DNA from: an uncultured Armatimonadota bacterium
GTDB taxonomy: Bacteria > Armatimonadota > Armatimonadia > Armatimonadales > Armatimonadaceae
Direction: 5' to 3'
DNA length: 22,313 nt
Assembly: GCA_903915615.1 (NCBI GenBank)
Contig: CAIWTR010000051.1
Coordinates: 1-22,313 of the forward strand
How positions within the stretch are numbered: the stretch's first letter is position 1; the number at the start of each line of letters is the position of its first letter. This document shows positions 1 to 7,286 of the stretch, one piece after another. A program made the position numbers and the translations under genes. The notes beneath the pieces are model-generated. The model had not been told where the DNA came from, searched no databases, and saw only the letters and a program-made list of their open reading frames with translations.

Positions 1-318
1 CTTTTTATTGCTGTTAGGTGCTTTTATCAGATTGTAGTCACGAACGTGTACCAGCTGTCCTGTATCGGCTCGCATCACCTGTAGCTGTGAGCGATTACCG
101 AGGGACGTTGATATGACATAGCGGCCATCGGGAGTAATCTCAAGGGATGTCGGGAAGCTACCAGCACGAATGGATTGACCCGCCGGTGTAATCTGTTGGC
201 CGGTTACAAGTAGGGTGGCCGTATCATTGGCCTGCTTATGAGCTGCGACAAATGATGTTGAAACCGCTGCGAGTCCGATCGTTGCGACAACCGATACAGA
301 TGAAATGCGCTTGTTCAT
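1..318 (-). CDS. Secreted beta-propeller-like protein, N-terminal part (runs off left edge)
   Basis: The minus strand is open from an ATG at 318 to the window edge, giving the first 106 residues of a longer protein. It begins MNKRISS, followed by a hydrophobic stretch (about residues 8-25, rich in V, A, I, L) ending in AA, which looks like a Sec signal peptide. From about residue 50 the pattern PTSLEITPDGRYVISTS, then a polar strand and a DTG turn, resembles one blade of YVTN/YncE-type or Lactonase-type beta-propellers (the usual 'P...I.PDGR.VY' repeat). An exported propeller protein is therefore likely, but the substrate or partner is unknown. The start is supported by a TAGAAT hexamer six bases upstream. 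It lies 34 bp downstream of the glycosyltransferase gene on the same strand and could be read both from that gene and from its own promoter. Confidence 0.6.
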   Translation of the reverse strand, partial: MNKRISSVSVVATIGLAAVSTSFVAAHKQANDTATLLVTGQQITPAGQSIRAGSFPTSLEITPDGRYVISTSLGNRSQLQVMRADTGQLVHVRDYNLIKAPNSNKK

Positions 319-324
319 GTACGC

Positions 325-330
325 ATTCTA
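325..330 (-). promoter_or_regulatory. Candidate -10 element (TAGAAT) for a leaderless propeller-gene transcript
   Basis: Read on the minus strand, TAGAAT matches the TATAAT consensus at five of six positions. It is followed by exactly six bases (GCGTAC) and then the ATG at 318, so transcription would begin at or next to the start codon. No convincing -35 box is visible at the usual spacing. No Shine-Dalgarno sequence precedes the ATG, which fits a leaderless message. Confidence 0.4.
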
Positions 331-352
331 ACCGACGCTTTGGTCCGGATAA

Positions 353-1858
353 CTAAAACCCAACAGCCTCGTTCTTAATCTTATAGCCGTGGAAGTTCTT
401 ACATTCATAGAGATGAATTGTCCGGATCGGCCCATCCACGGCCGGGGATGTTATTACGATGGGATCGGAAATTTCTGTTACAGAGCTGAAATACGGTCGA
501 AGATATTCCATGTCCTTTTGGTCTACGGCATCAATGACGACAAGAGCATCCTGACCTTGGCGGGAATCAAGCTTAGAACCGAGGACAAACTGATTGTTGC
601 GTGTGTGTGCAAACAGGCATTCAACGTTGTTGGGATTACCCAACAGCCAAGCGGTCATCGCTGTCATCCGGTAGTTTGTTGATGCCACAAATCCACCACG
701 CTTGATGACATCGGCGGCAGGGTTTTCGAGTCGTTTCTTCACAACATCCCATCCGTAGGGTTCGTAAAGTTTGACGGCAAGGGATGGCTTTATCCGGATG
801 CCAACTAGGCTCAATGTATTCGGGAATGTGGCGAAGAGTGAAACAATCAATCCCGGGATTATGAGAATGGGAATTAGGACGCGGGACTTGGCTGAATGAC
901 GGAGATAAATCGCGAGGGGCATCAGACCTGTAAAGTACGCTGCGATAGGCCAGTTGACTTCGAGCTTGGACTTGGTACTCAGGATGAGACAAACGGTGAT
1001 CAGTGGAACTGCCAGCATCCGGACGTAACGGCGCGGGATGTCTCCTTCAAGTGAGCGACGACGTGTTAGGGCAAAGATGGACCCAATGAGCATAGTTGGG
1101 CCGATGATCAGGAGCTGACCAGCGATTAGATCACCTGTCCAGCGTCCGATTGGGGCATCCGTATGGCGGTTTGACAGGGATGCTGAGTGTAGTGTGAACA
1201 GGTTGCCGTGATTGTCATCCCATAGCTTCAGCGCAAGGAGCGGAAGCAATGCAATGGCACCCGCCATCCATGGATAGGGGCTCGCGAGGCGCTTGCGTCC
1301 ATCGGGGGATGTTAGACACGTTAGGAATATGCCAACGGGTAGGGCGAGTGTTGGAAGCTTACTTAGCACACCGAGTGCAGACAATATTCCCGCAATCAGC
1401 CAAAGCGCGGGTCGACCAGTGCGCACTGCTCCATATCCGAAGTAACACGCAGCACTCCAAAACATCAGCATCGGAGCATCGTAAGTAGAAATCGCTCCTC
1501 CGACCAAATACAGCGGCGTGGACAGGATAATCGCAAGCCAATAGTTCCCGGCCTGCTCGTCTGCAATTTCGGTCATCAAGCGATGTCCAAAATACAGAAA
1601 GACGGACGAACAGAATATTGCAACCAACTTGACGGTTATCACAGATGAAGAAACCAGCGTGAACAACCGTAGCAGCCAGGCAATCATCGGTCCCTGATCG
1701 TAGTACCAATAATCTAAATGGTTTGACCACGTCCAGTAGTAAGCCTCATCAAATGACAACTGCTGGCCACTCGCAATGAACATCTTCACGATTGCAAAGA
1801 TAAGAATGATTGAAATGGCGGTTTTGCCTGATGGGATGGACTTGGTACCTGGTTGCAC
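353..1858 (-). CDS. GT39/ArnT-like membrane glycosyltransferase
   Basis: A 501-residue polytopic membrane protein with roughly ten or more hydrophobic segments in residues 13-365 and a soluble C-terminal domain of about 130 residues. After the first membrane segment it has LSFDEAYYWTWS (acidic pair D37/E38), then HLDYWYYDQGPMIAW. This is the first-loop signature of GT39-family (PMT_2) enzymes, which use a polyprenyl-phosphate sugar donor outside the membrane; the acidic residue is the presumed catalytic base. Related enzymes glycosylate lipid A, lipoproteins or wall polymers. The acceptor cannot be told from sequence. The start is GTG (codon at 1856-1858) with no Shine-Dalgarno but a TAGTCT hexamer six bases upstream. 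The gene is divergent from accB and precedes the propeller gene. The family call is firm, the substrate unknown. Confidence 0.82.
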   Translation of the reverse strand: MQPGTKSIPSGKTAISIILIFAIVKMFIASGQQLSFDEAYYWTWSNHLDYWYYDQGPMIAWLLRLFTLVSSSVITVKLVAIFCSSVFLYFGHRLMTEIADEQAGNYWLAIILSTPLYLVGGAISTYDAPMLMFWSAACYFGYGAVRTGRPALWLIAGILSALGVLSKLPTLALPVGIFLTCLTSPDGRKRLASPYPWMAGAIALLPLLALKLWDDNHGNLFTLHSASLSNRHTDAPIGRWTGDLIAGQLLIIGPTMLIGSIFALTRRRSLEGDIPRRYVRMLAVPLITVCLILSTKSKLEVNWPIAAYFTGLMPLAIYLRHSAKSRVLIPILIIPGLIVSLFATFPNTLSLVGIRIKPSLAVKLYEPYGWDVVKKRLENPAADVIKRGGFVASTNYRMTAMTAWLLGNPNNVECLFAHTRNNQFVLGSKLDSRQGQDALVVIDAVDQKDMEYLRPYFSSVTEISDPIVITSPAVDGPIRTIHLYECKNFHGYKIKNEAVGF

Positions 1859-1864
1859 GGGCGT

Positions 1865-1870
1865 AGACTA
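1865..1870 (-). promoter_or_regulatory. Weak -10-like hexamer (TAGTCT) before the GT39 gene
   Basis: Minus-strand TAGTCT keeps the T, A and final T of the -10 consensus. It lies exactly six bases (ACGCCC) before the GTG start at 1858, the same geometry as the propeller and accB genes. On its own it is weak; the shared spacing is what makes it worth noting. No -35 box is evident. Confidence 0.25.
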
Positions 1871-1881
1871 GTTCCTAGTTC
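1868..1881. repeat. Tandem 7-mer CTAGTTC x2 in the divergent promoter region
   Basis: Two perfect, adjacent copies of CTAGTTC lie in the 75-bp gap between the divergent GT39 and accB genes. They overlap the putative -10 of GT39 and also contain a short inverted repeat (ACTAG/CTAGT). This could be a small operator or chance; nothing else in the window supports a regulator. Confidence 0.3.
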
Positions 1882-1921
1882 AGTTGTATGCGTTGTACAT
1901 GGTTCAACTGCGCAGACGTGA

Positions 1922-1927
1922 TACCAT
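1922..1927 (+). promoter_or_regulatory. Candidate -10 element (TACCAT) for a leaderless accB transcript
   Basis: TACCAT, preceded by TGA, lies exactly six bases (TTTTGC) before the GTG start of accB. This predicts a transcript starting at the start codon. There is no Shine-Dalgarno upstream of accB, unlike the next gene hom, which has GGAGG. A TTGTAC at 1893-1898 resembles a -35 box, but the 23-base spacing is too long to count on. Confidence 0.35.
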
Positions 1928-1933
1928 TTTTGC

Positions 1934-2368
1934 GTGTCTGATTTACCTGTAGACCCTATTGTTGTTACCCGACTAGGGGAAATTTCGGCCCGATATGGCC
2001 TGGAATTGATTGAATATACATCCGGATCGACTACGGTTCGTGTTGTTTCTGACCAGTCGCCTGTTGTCGTCACAGGAAGCGTCCGCCAGTCTCCTCTTGC
2101 AGCTGTCGGAACAGAAAAGAAAATCTCCGGAACGCCGGTCCGTGCGCCCATTATGGGTGTTTACTACCGCTCACCAAGCCCCGGGGAGCCTGCATTTGTA
2201 GAGATCGGCGATCACGTTGCCATTGGCGATCCAATTGGAACAATCGAGGCGATGAAGGTGTTTTCAGAAGTGATTTCTGAAGTTGCTGGAGTCATTGTTG
2301 CAATACCGGCAGAGAACGGAAAGCTTGTACATTCAGGGGACAGCCTTGTCGTGATCGAGGAGGCCTAA
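1934..2368 (+). CDS. accB: Biotin carboxyl carrier protein of acetyl-CoA carboxylase
   Basis: A 144-residue carrier, close to the size of bacterial AccB (about 150-160). The N-terminal half (residues 1-65) is variable. A biotinyl domain follows (about 68-144), beginning VRAPIMGVYYRSPSPGEPAFVEIGD. It contains the biotin-attachment motif EAMKV, with K108 the residue modified by biotin ligase; here the E. coli motif EAMKM ends in V. The C-terminal half closes with SGDSLVVIEEA. The YYRSPSP insertion ('thumb'-like segment) argues for acetyl-CoA carboxylase BCCP rather than a decarboxylase or pyruvate carboxylase domain. Start GTG is chosen because it gives the whole domain and a -10-like hexamer sits just before it. 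The usual partner accC is absent; hom follows directly at the TAA stop. Confidence 0.9.
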   Translation: MSDLPVDPIVVTRLGEISARYGLELIEYTSGSTTVRVVSDQSPVVVTGSVRQSPLAAVGTEKKISGTPVRAPIMGVYYRSPSPGEPAFVEIGDHVAIGDPIGTIEAMKVFSEVISEVAGVIVAIPAENGKLVHSGDSLVVIEEA

Positions 2369-3658
2369 GTGCGCGAAATTGGGATTGGGCTGATTGGCTG
2401 CGGCATTGTTGGTTCAGGTACAGCAGCATTGCTCACCAATAATGCAGACCTTATTGCATCCCGGGTTGGTGCGAAGCTTGTCGTGCGCAAAATCGCTGTA
2501 CGTGACTTATCCAAGATTCGTGAAGTATCGATACCTGCTGAACTGTTTACGACGAATGTCGATGATGTGATCTCCGACCCGGATATTGACATCATTGCTG
2601 AGCTCGTTGGTGGTGTCGATCCAGCAAAGGCGTGGATTGAAGCCGCATTTGCAGCGAAGAAACAGGTTGTTACAGCAAACAAAGAGCTGATGGCCAAACA
2701 CGGCCATGCATTGGTCCAAATTGCACAGGACAACAAGCTCGATTTTTATGCCGAAGGCAGTGTTGCTGGCGGTATTCCAATCATCGCTGCGATGGGTGAA
2801 TCGCTGGCCGCAAATCGTATCCAGGCAGTCATGGGGATTGTCAACGGCACGACTAACTTTATTCTGTCAAAAATGGCGGATGAAGGTGCTAGTTTTGATG
2901 ATGTCCTGCGTGAGGCGCAGGCATTAGGTTATGCGGAAGCGGACCCAACTGCGGATGTGGATGCCCACGATGCGCGCTATAAGATCGCTATTCTTGCAAG
3001 TATTGGCTTTGGGACTCCGGTAGATGAAAGCTCGGTCATCAGCGAGGGTATTCGTACGATCACCGCACGTGACATCGCTGTTGCCAAAGATCTTGATCAT
3101 GTCATCAAGCTCGTCGCTGTTGCAGAGCAATGGGAGGATCAGGGCACGATGCACGTGCGTGTTCACCCGGCGCTTTTGCATAAAGACCATCCTCTTGCAT
3201 CGGTGAATGGTGCGTATAATGCCGTTCTCGTTCGTGGAGATGGCGTTGGTGACACAATGTTTTATGGGAGAGGCGCTGGCTCATTACCAACGGGCAGTGC
3301 TGTTGTTGGAGACCTGATTGCAGTGTCAAGAAACCTGGTCAGTGGGTCTACAGGCAGAGTGCATCGACCAGCCAACGCAAATTTGAGAATGTTGCCTAGG
3401 GAGCTTGTCAAGTCCAAGTTCTACGTCAGGATGACGGCGAAAGATCTTCCAAAGGTTCTTTCACAGGTTTCGAATGTCTTTGGTGACTTCGATGTTTCTA
3501 TTGAATCTGTCATCCAACGTGCGAATAACAAAGACGAAGCTGAAATTGTTCTCATCACACACAAATGTCTTGAAGAGAGTTTTCGAGGCGCTGTCGATGT
3601 AGCTGAGCGCTTGCCGGTTGTTACCGGAGTTCATAACTGGATCCGGGTCGAGGCATAA
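2369..3658 (+). CDS. hom: Homoserine dehydrogenase with C-terminal ACT domain
   Basis: A 429-residue enzyme that reduces aspartate semialdehyde to homoserine with NAD(P)H, the branch step toward threonine and methionine. The N-terminal Rossmann motif is GLIGCGIVGSGT (residues 7-18). VTANKELMAKHG carries the likely catalytic K105. The substrate domain shows GIVNGTTNFIL and ALGYAEADPTADVDAHDARYK, with K205, the signature region of the family. A C-terminal ACT domain (about 350-429, starting FYVRMTAKDLPKVLSQVSNVFG) suggests feedback control, usually by threonine. Length fits monofunctional Hom with ACT (about 430); there is no aspartate kinase fusion. The GTG start follows the accB stop with no gap and has GGAGG (2359-2363) five bases upstream, so translational coupling to accB is likely. 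Confidence 0.95.
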   Translation: MREIGIGLIGCGIVGSGTAALLTNNADLIASRVGAKLVVRKIAVRDLSKIREVSIPAELFTTNVDDVISDPDIDIIAELVGGVDPAKAWIEAAFAAKKQVVTANKELMAKHGHALVQIAQDNKLDFYAEGSVAGGIPIIAAMGESLAANRIQAVMGIVNGTTNFILSKMADEGASFDDVLREAQALGYAEADPTADVDAHDARYKIAILASIGFGTPVDESSVISEGIRTITARDIAVAKDLDHVIKLVAVAEQWEDQGTMHVRVHPALLHKDHPLASVNGAYNAVLVRGDGVGDTMFYGRGAGSLPTGSAVVGDLIAVSRNLVSGSTGRVHRPANANLRMLPRELVKSKFYVRMTAKDLPKVLSQVSNVFGDFDVSIESVIQRANNKDEAEIVLITHKCLEESFRGAVDVAERLPVVTGVHNWIRVEA

Positions 3659-3681
3659 GCAGTCCCAAAGATGAGGAAGTA

Positions 3682-4179
3682 GTGTCTGGATTGCAAATCT
3701 CCGGATTATCAAAGCGTCAGCAGATTTCCTACTTGCTGATTGTTCTTCTTCTCTTGTTAGCAACGATTGCGTGGCGCTTGTTTGGAACGGTCGTGGTCGA
3801 CGGCGAGTCGATGAATCCGACATTGAAAAGTGGCGAATCGCTAATGGTGATGCGGAAGTACAAGTGGTTTCCATCGTTAGGCGTTGGGGACATCATTGTG
3901 TTGAAGCCAGGTAATGCGCGGACAGATGGAAATGCAGTGATCAAGCGCATCGTCTTCATCCAGAACAAGGCTGGCACTGCCACTTGGCCCGCATCTATCA
4001 GGACAAAGTTTGGTACTTTTGCTGCAACTGAGCTTTTCCCTGCTGACAATGAGAATTGTGATCTAAACCGGCCCAATGGAATCTATGTCATGGGAGATAA
4101 CCTCGACCAAAGTGAGGACAGCAGGGACTACGGACCTGTGACCGCGTCGGATGTATACGGAAAGGTTTTGGGGCGTTGA
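3682..4179 (+). CDS. lepB: Signal peptidase I (short type)
   Basis: A 165-residue membrane-anchored protease that removes signal peptides from exported proteins at the outer face of the cytoplasmic membrane. One N-terminal membrane segment (about residues 17-36) is followed by VDGESMNPTL with nucleophile S43. NAVIKRIV holds the general-base K88. The conserved boxes GDN (138-140) and SRDYGPV (147-153) come at the end. The Ser-Lys dyad and all boxes are intact. The protein is at the short end of the family, like many Gram-positive SipS-type enzymes with a single anchor, and shorter than E. coli LepB (about 324). The GTG start has GAGGAA (3673-3678) just upstream. It is 23 bp after hom and 1 bp before purC, so it belongs to the same transcript. 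Confidence 0.93.
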   Translation: MSGLQISGLSKRQQISYLLIVLLLLLATIAWRLFGTVVVDGESMNPTLKSGESLMVMRKYKWFPSLGVGDIIVLKPGNARTDGNAVIKRIVFIQNKAGTATWPASIRTKFGTFAATELFPADNENCDLNRPNGIYVMGDNLDQSEDSRDYGPVTASDVYGKVLGR

Positions 4180-4180
4180 T

Positions 4181-5098
4181 ATGTCATCACAAGCACGGAT
4201 AGATGGACTGAAACACATTGGTCAAGGGAAAGTCCGCGACATTTATGCAATAAACGATGAGCAATTGTTGTTGGTTGCAAGTGATCGTATTTCTGCTTTT
4301 GATGTTGTAATGACGGAGCCCATCCCAAACAAAGGACAGGTCCTGACACAGCTTGCTGCGTTCTGGTTCCAGAAGACATCACATATTATTCAGAATCACT
4401 TGATCAGTGCTGACGATGGCGATATTCAACGGGCGGTTGAGGCTGCAGGCGGAGTCTGGGATGACTGCCTGAATGGGCGTGTGATGCTCTGTCAGCGTAC
4501 AAAGCCGCTTGCTGTTGAAGCCGTGGTTCGTGGCTACTTGTCAGGCAGTGGTTGGAAGCAATATACAAAGACTCCTGGACACCTGTGGGGACACCAGCTG
4601 CCAATAGGGCTGTCGGAGTCAGAGCGTTTGCCGAATCCGATCTATACGCCAAGCTCAAAGGAAACCGAGGGACACGATCTTCCGTTGACGATTGAAGAAG
4701 CGGTAAGCCATTCAAGTGGATTTGCTGCTGCCGTTGAAGCAGCCGCATTAGACATTTATGCCTTTGCTGCTGAAACCGTTGACCCATTGGGCCTCATCCT
4801 CGCTGACACCAAGTTTGAGTTTGGTGTTCATCCAGATGGTCATCTTCTTCTAATCGATGAAGCATTGACTCCCGATTCATCCCGATATTGGCTCCGTGAT
4901 CAATATCAAATCGGAATATCGCCCCCATCGTTCGATAAACAATTCGTAAGAGACTATCTAGAATCTGTAGATGGTTGGAACAAGCAGTACCCGGCGCCAA
5001 CACTTCCACCAGATGTTATTCAGCAGACACGTGCAAAGTATCTGGATGCGTATAAGTGGATAACTGGGTCTGACCTTTCGTATGCCACTCATGGCTAA
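4181..5098 (+). CDS. purC: Phosphoribosylaminoimidazole-succinocarboxamide synthase (SAICAR synthase)
   Basis: A 305-residue ATP-dependent ligase joining aspartate to CAIR in de novo purine synthesis. Visible motifs are GQGKVRDIY near the N terminus, VASDRISAFDVVMTEPIPNKG, the RGYLSGSGWKQY segment, ADTKFEFG and LIDEALTPDSSRYW, all characteristic of PurC. The length matches the longer PurC form (about 295-305) rather than the 237-residue E. coli form. The frame is open from an upstream ATG at 4151, but that lies inside lepB. The ATG at 4181, one base after the lepB stop and preceded by a G-rich stretch (GGGG at 4170-4173), is preferred. Its end overlaps the next gene by several bases. No other pur gene is in the window. 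Confidence 0.94.
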   Translation: MSSQARIDGLKHIGQGKVRDIYAINDEQLLLVASDRISAFDVVMTEPIPNKGQVLTQLAAFWFQKTSHIIQNHLISADDGDIQRAVEAAGGVWDDCLNGRVMLCQRTKPLAVEAVVRGYLSGSGWKQYTKTPGHLWGHQLPIGLSESERLPNPIYTPSSKETEGHDLPLTIEEAVSHSSGFAAAVEAAALDIYAFAAETVDPLGLILADTKFEFGVHPDGHLLLIDEALTPDSSRYWLRDQYQIGISPPSFDKQFVRDYLESVDGWNKQYPAPTLPPDVIQQTRAKYLDAYKWITGSDLSYATHG

Positions 5099-5765
5099 GC
5101 GCAACACCGGTTACTCGATGATGGATGTCTTGGCACTGCTTCGTCAGGTGCCGGTTTCCGTGTACATCATTCCTGTTGTCGTGTCATTTTTTGCCTATGT
5201 GCTCCTTGGGACGACCGTGTGGTTGTTGGTTACTCCCTATTGGAAAGAGCTTGCTGGGGAATGGGATGTGGTCGGTCGGTATGTTGCGATTGTTGCATGG
5301 GTACTTTGTTTTCCAATTCTGTTCAATCTGATACTGAGCATGGTGCTTGGCTTACTTTTTGATCCGCTTGCATCCAAAATTGATACCCTGCTGCATACTG
5401 GCGATCACAAATCGATGTCTGTCGGCCAGCAATGGCTTGATTCTGTCGTTCGAACCACTTGTTTGGTGCTACTGCACGCGGTCGCCTTTGTTGTGGCTGC
5501 GATGATTCCGGTCGCGGGATTGTTGATCAGTGGTGCCGCTTCTGTGGTTTCAGCACTGGTCTTGGTAACGACACCCGCAGCTGTGCATCGGGGCTTGAAC
5601 TTTGCTTCCCATGTAAAACTCATCACATCCAAGTTCGGAATACGTGAGTTTGTCTTTGGGATTCTCGCTGCGATTTTGCTGAGTAACCCTCTGTTACAAG
5701 TGATTGCATTGGTTCCGCTCGTGGTTATGGGGCAGATCATGACACGAAAATGGTTGATGGATTAA
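5091..5765 (+). CDS. EI24/CysZ-like multi-pass membrane protein
   Basis: A 224-residue integral membrane protein (MAKRNTGYSMMDVLAL...) with about five or six hydrophobic segments. The second half has RGLNFASHVKLITSKFG, then a hydrophobic run with NPLLQVIALVPLVVMGQIM. This matches the general plan of the EI24 family (PF07264, which includes the sulfate transporter CysZ): a large membrane segment, 'RGL.F......L......FG', then a Pro-containing hydrophobic segment. The function in this organism is unknown; sulfate uptake is only one possibility and the neighbours do not support it. Two in-frame starts exist, ATG 5082 and ATG 5091. I prefer 5091, which overlaps the purC stop by 8 bp. It is the last gene of the accB unit; no clear terminator hairpin follows. 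Confidence 0.6.
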   Translation: MAKRNTGYSMMDVLALLRQVPVSVYIIPVVVSFFAYVLLGTTVWLLVTPYWKELAGEWDVVGRYVAIVAWVLCFPILFNLILSMVLGLLFDPLASKIDTLLHTGDHKSMSVGQQWLDSVVRTTCLVLLHAVAFVVAAMIPVAGLLISGAASVVSALVLVTTPAAVHRGLNFASHVKLITSKFGIREFVFGILAAILLSNPLLQVIALVPLVVMGQIMTRKWLMD

Positions 5766-5832
5766 CCGATTCTGAATTCGTCCGTTTACCCACATGTAAC
5801 TGTTAAGCGCTGCAATCGCGATGGGGTGTCAG

Positions 5833-5862
5833 TAGGCATCAGAGCAGGCTGCAAAGTATACT
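5833..5862 (+). promoter_or_regulatory. Candidate sigma-70-type promoter for the rimO unit
   Basis: TATACT at 5857-5862 matches the -10 consensus at five of six positions. TAGGCA at 5833-5838 matches four of six -35 positions at an 18-base spacing. Transcription would start near 5869, giving a leader of about 48 bases with a Shine-Dalgarno before rimO. It sits in the 151-bp gap after the EI24-like gene. Confidence 0.4.
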
Positions 5863-5916
5863 GAAACATCTGGTGGCTTACAACGAAACTTGGAATGCCG
5901 ATACGAAAAGGTCTTT

Positions 5917-7284
5917 ATGAAGAAATCGTCTGTAGGGGTTGTGAGTTTGGGTTGCCCGAAAAACCTTGTTGATACCGAGGAAATGCTCGGAGCTCTGGAT
6001 GCCACTGGGCAGGTAGAGTTTGTTGATAGTGAACTGGACACAGACATTCTTGTCATTAACACCTGCGCATTCATCGAGTCGGCCCGTGAAGAGTCCATTA
6101 ATGCAATCCTTGATGCGGTAGCGCGAAAGGGACGGGGCGAAGTAGGGAAGGTCATTGTTACCGGCTGTTTAGCGCAGCGCTACGGGAATGACTTAGCCAT
6201 GGAGATTCCCGAAGTAGATGCGATTTTGGGCATCCAGAGTGGAAACCGAATTGTGGATGCGGTGTTTGGACCTCAGTCAATCCGCCAGCAGTCCAAGACG
6301 ATGTTGCCGATGGCGACCAGCATGCCCGTTCAGCTGGACCCTATTGAAGGCAAATATCCTCTGATGCCAGCCCGGACAGTGCGTGGCGGTGACAAGTGGT
6401 CTGCATATGTGAAAGTGTCGGAGGGCTGCGACCACCGCTGTACTTTCTGTGCTATTCCATCGTTCCGTGGAAAACATCGGTCAAAGCCGATCGAAGAAAT
6501 CATTGATGAAGTAAAGGTGCTCGTAGACCGAGGTGTCGTCGAAATAAACCTTATCGCTCAGGATACGACAGCCTATGGCATGGATTTGTACAAGGAGCTA
6601 GCGTTGCCACGTCTTCTGGAAAGGCTGGGGGCGGTTCCGGGATTGAAGTGGGTCAGGTTGCTGTATTGCTACCCAACCATGGTCAACGATCGGTTGCTTA
6701 AGACCATGGCTGATACGGAAAACATCGTCAAATACATGGATATTCCGCTTCAGCATGGGGATGATCGAATGCTTGGATTGATGAAGCGCGGCGGTTCTGT
6801 CGGACAGTACGAGAGGCTTTTCGACCGGATGCGAACCCTGATGCCGGACATCAGTATCCGGACAACGTTTCTCCTCGGGTTCCCGGGAGAGGACGATATC
6901 GCTTTTCAAAATCTGATGCAGTTTGTCTCAGCGATGAAGTTTGACCGCTTAGGTGTTTTTACATACTCCCCTGAAGATGGAACGCCTGGGGCGGAGATGA
7001 AGCCAATCGTACCGAAGCGAATCGCAAACACCCGCCGACGGGAACTCCTCGCTCTTCAGCAAAGTATCAGCACTGACATTAATCAACAGCTGCTAGGCCG
7101 TTCAATCGACATCCTTGTCGAAAAGATTGTCGGAAATGATTCGATTGGGAGATCCTGGCGTGATGCTCCTGAAATAGATGGCTCGGTTTGTGTTAGAAAT
7201 TTCAAGTCCGTTCCCGGGACATTTATTACCGGGGAAATCACCGATGCTGGTCCCTACGATGTGTTTGCTGAAATGAGGTCGTAA
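5917..7284 (+). CDS. rimO: Ribosomal protein S12 methylthiotransferase
   Basis: A 455-residue radical-SAM enzyme that adds a methylthio group to a conserved aspartate of ribosomal protein S12. The N-terminal MTTase domain holds three cluster cysteines: C13 (VSLGCPKNLVDTE, the RimO-type signature), C50 (INTCAF) and C84 (TGCLAQRYG). The radical-SAM motif EGCDHRCTFCAIPSFRGKHRS supplies C171, C175 and C178. Further motifs are LIAQDTTAYG, MDIPLQHGDDRML and RTTFLLGFPGE, with a TRAM domain at the C terminus. The VSLGCPKN and QDTT motifs favour RimO over MiaB. The frame extends back to a TTG at 5890, but the ATG at 5917 has AAAAGG five bases upstream and begins the domain properly. The next gene starts 2 bp after the stop. 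Confidence 0.95.
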   Translation: MKKSSVGVVSLGCPKNLVDTEEMLGALDATGQVEFVDSELDTDILVINTCAFIESAREESINAILDAVARKGRGEVGKVIVTGCLAQRYGNDLAMEIPEVDAILGIQSGNRIVDAVFGPQSIRQQSKTMLPMATSMPVQLDPIEGKYPLMPARTVRGGDKWSAYVKVSEGCDHRCTFCAIPSFRGKHRSKPIEEIIDEVKVLVDRGVVEINLIAQDTTAYGMDLYKELALPRLLERLGAVPGLKWVRLLYCYPTMVNDRLLKTMADTENIVKYMDIPLQHGDDRMLGLMKRGGSVGQYERLFDRMRTLMPDISIRTTFLLGFPGEDDIAFQNLMQFVSAMKFDRLGVFTYSPEDGTPGAEMKPIVPKRIANTRRRELLALQQSISTDINQQLLGRSIDILVEKIVGNDSIGRSWRDAPEIDGSVCVRNFKSVPGTFITGEITDAGPYDVFAEMRS

Positions 7285-7286
7285 CC

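Noticed and set aside
389..682. A plus-strand frame of 97 codons opposite the GT39 gene
   Set aside because: It is antisense to a well-supported membrane protein, shows no family pattern and lacks a ribosome-binding site.
4151..4180. An upstream ATG start that would add ten residues to PurC
   Set aside because: It lies inside lepB, and the ATG at 4181 immediately after the lepB stop gives the normal PurC N terminus.
5890..5916. An upstream TTG start that would add nine residues to RimO
   Set aside because: The ATG at 5917 has AAAAGG at ideal spacing and starts right at the conserved MTTase domain; the extra residues match nothing in the family.
5766..5916. The 151-bp gap before rimO, checked for a riboswitch or small RNA
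   Set aside because: Apart from a candidate promoter and the rimO Shine-Dalgarno, I see no convincing conserved fold or known riboswitch motif.
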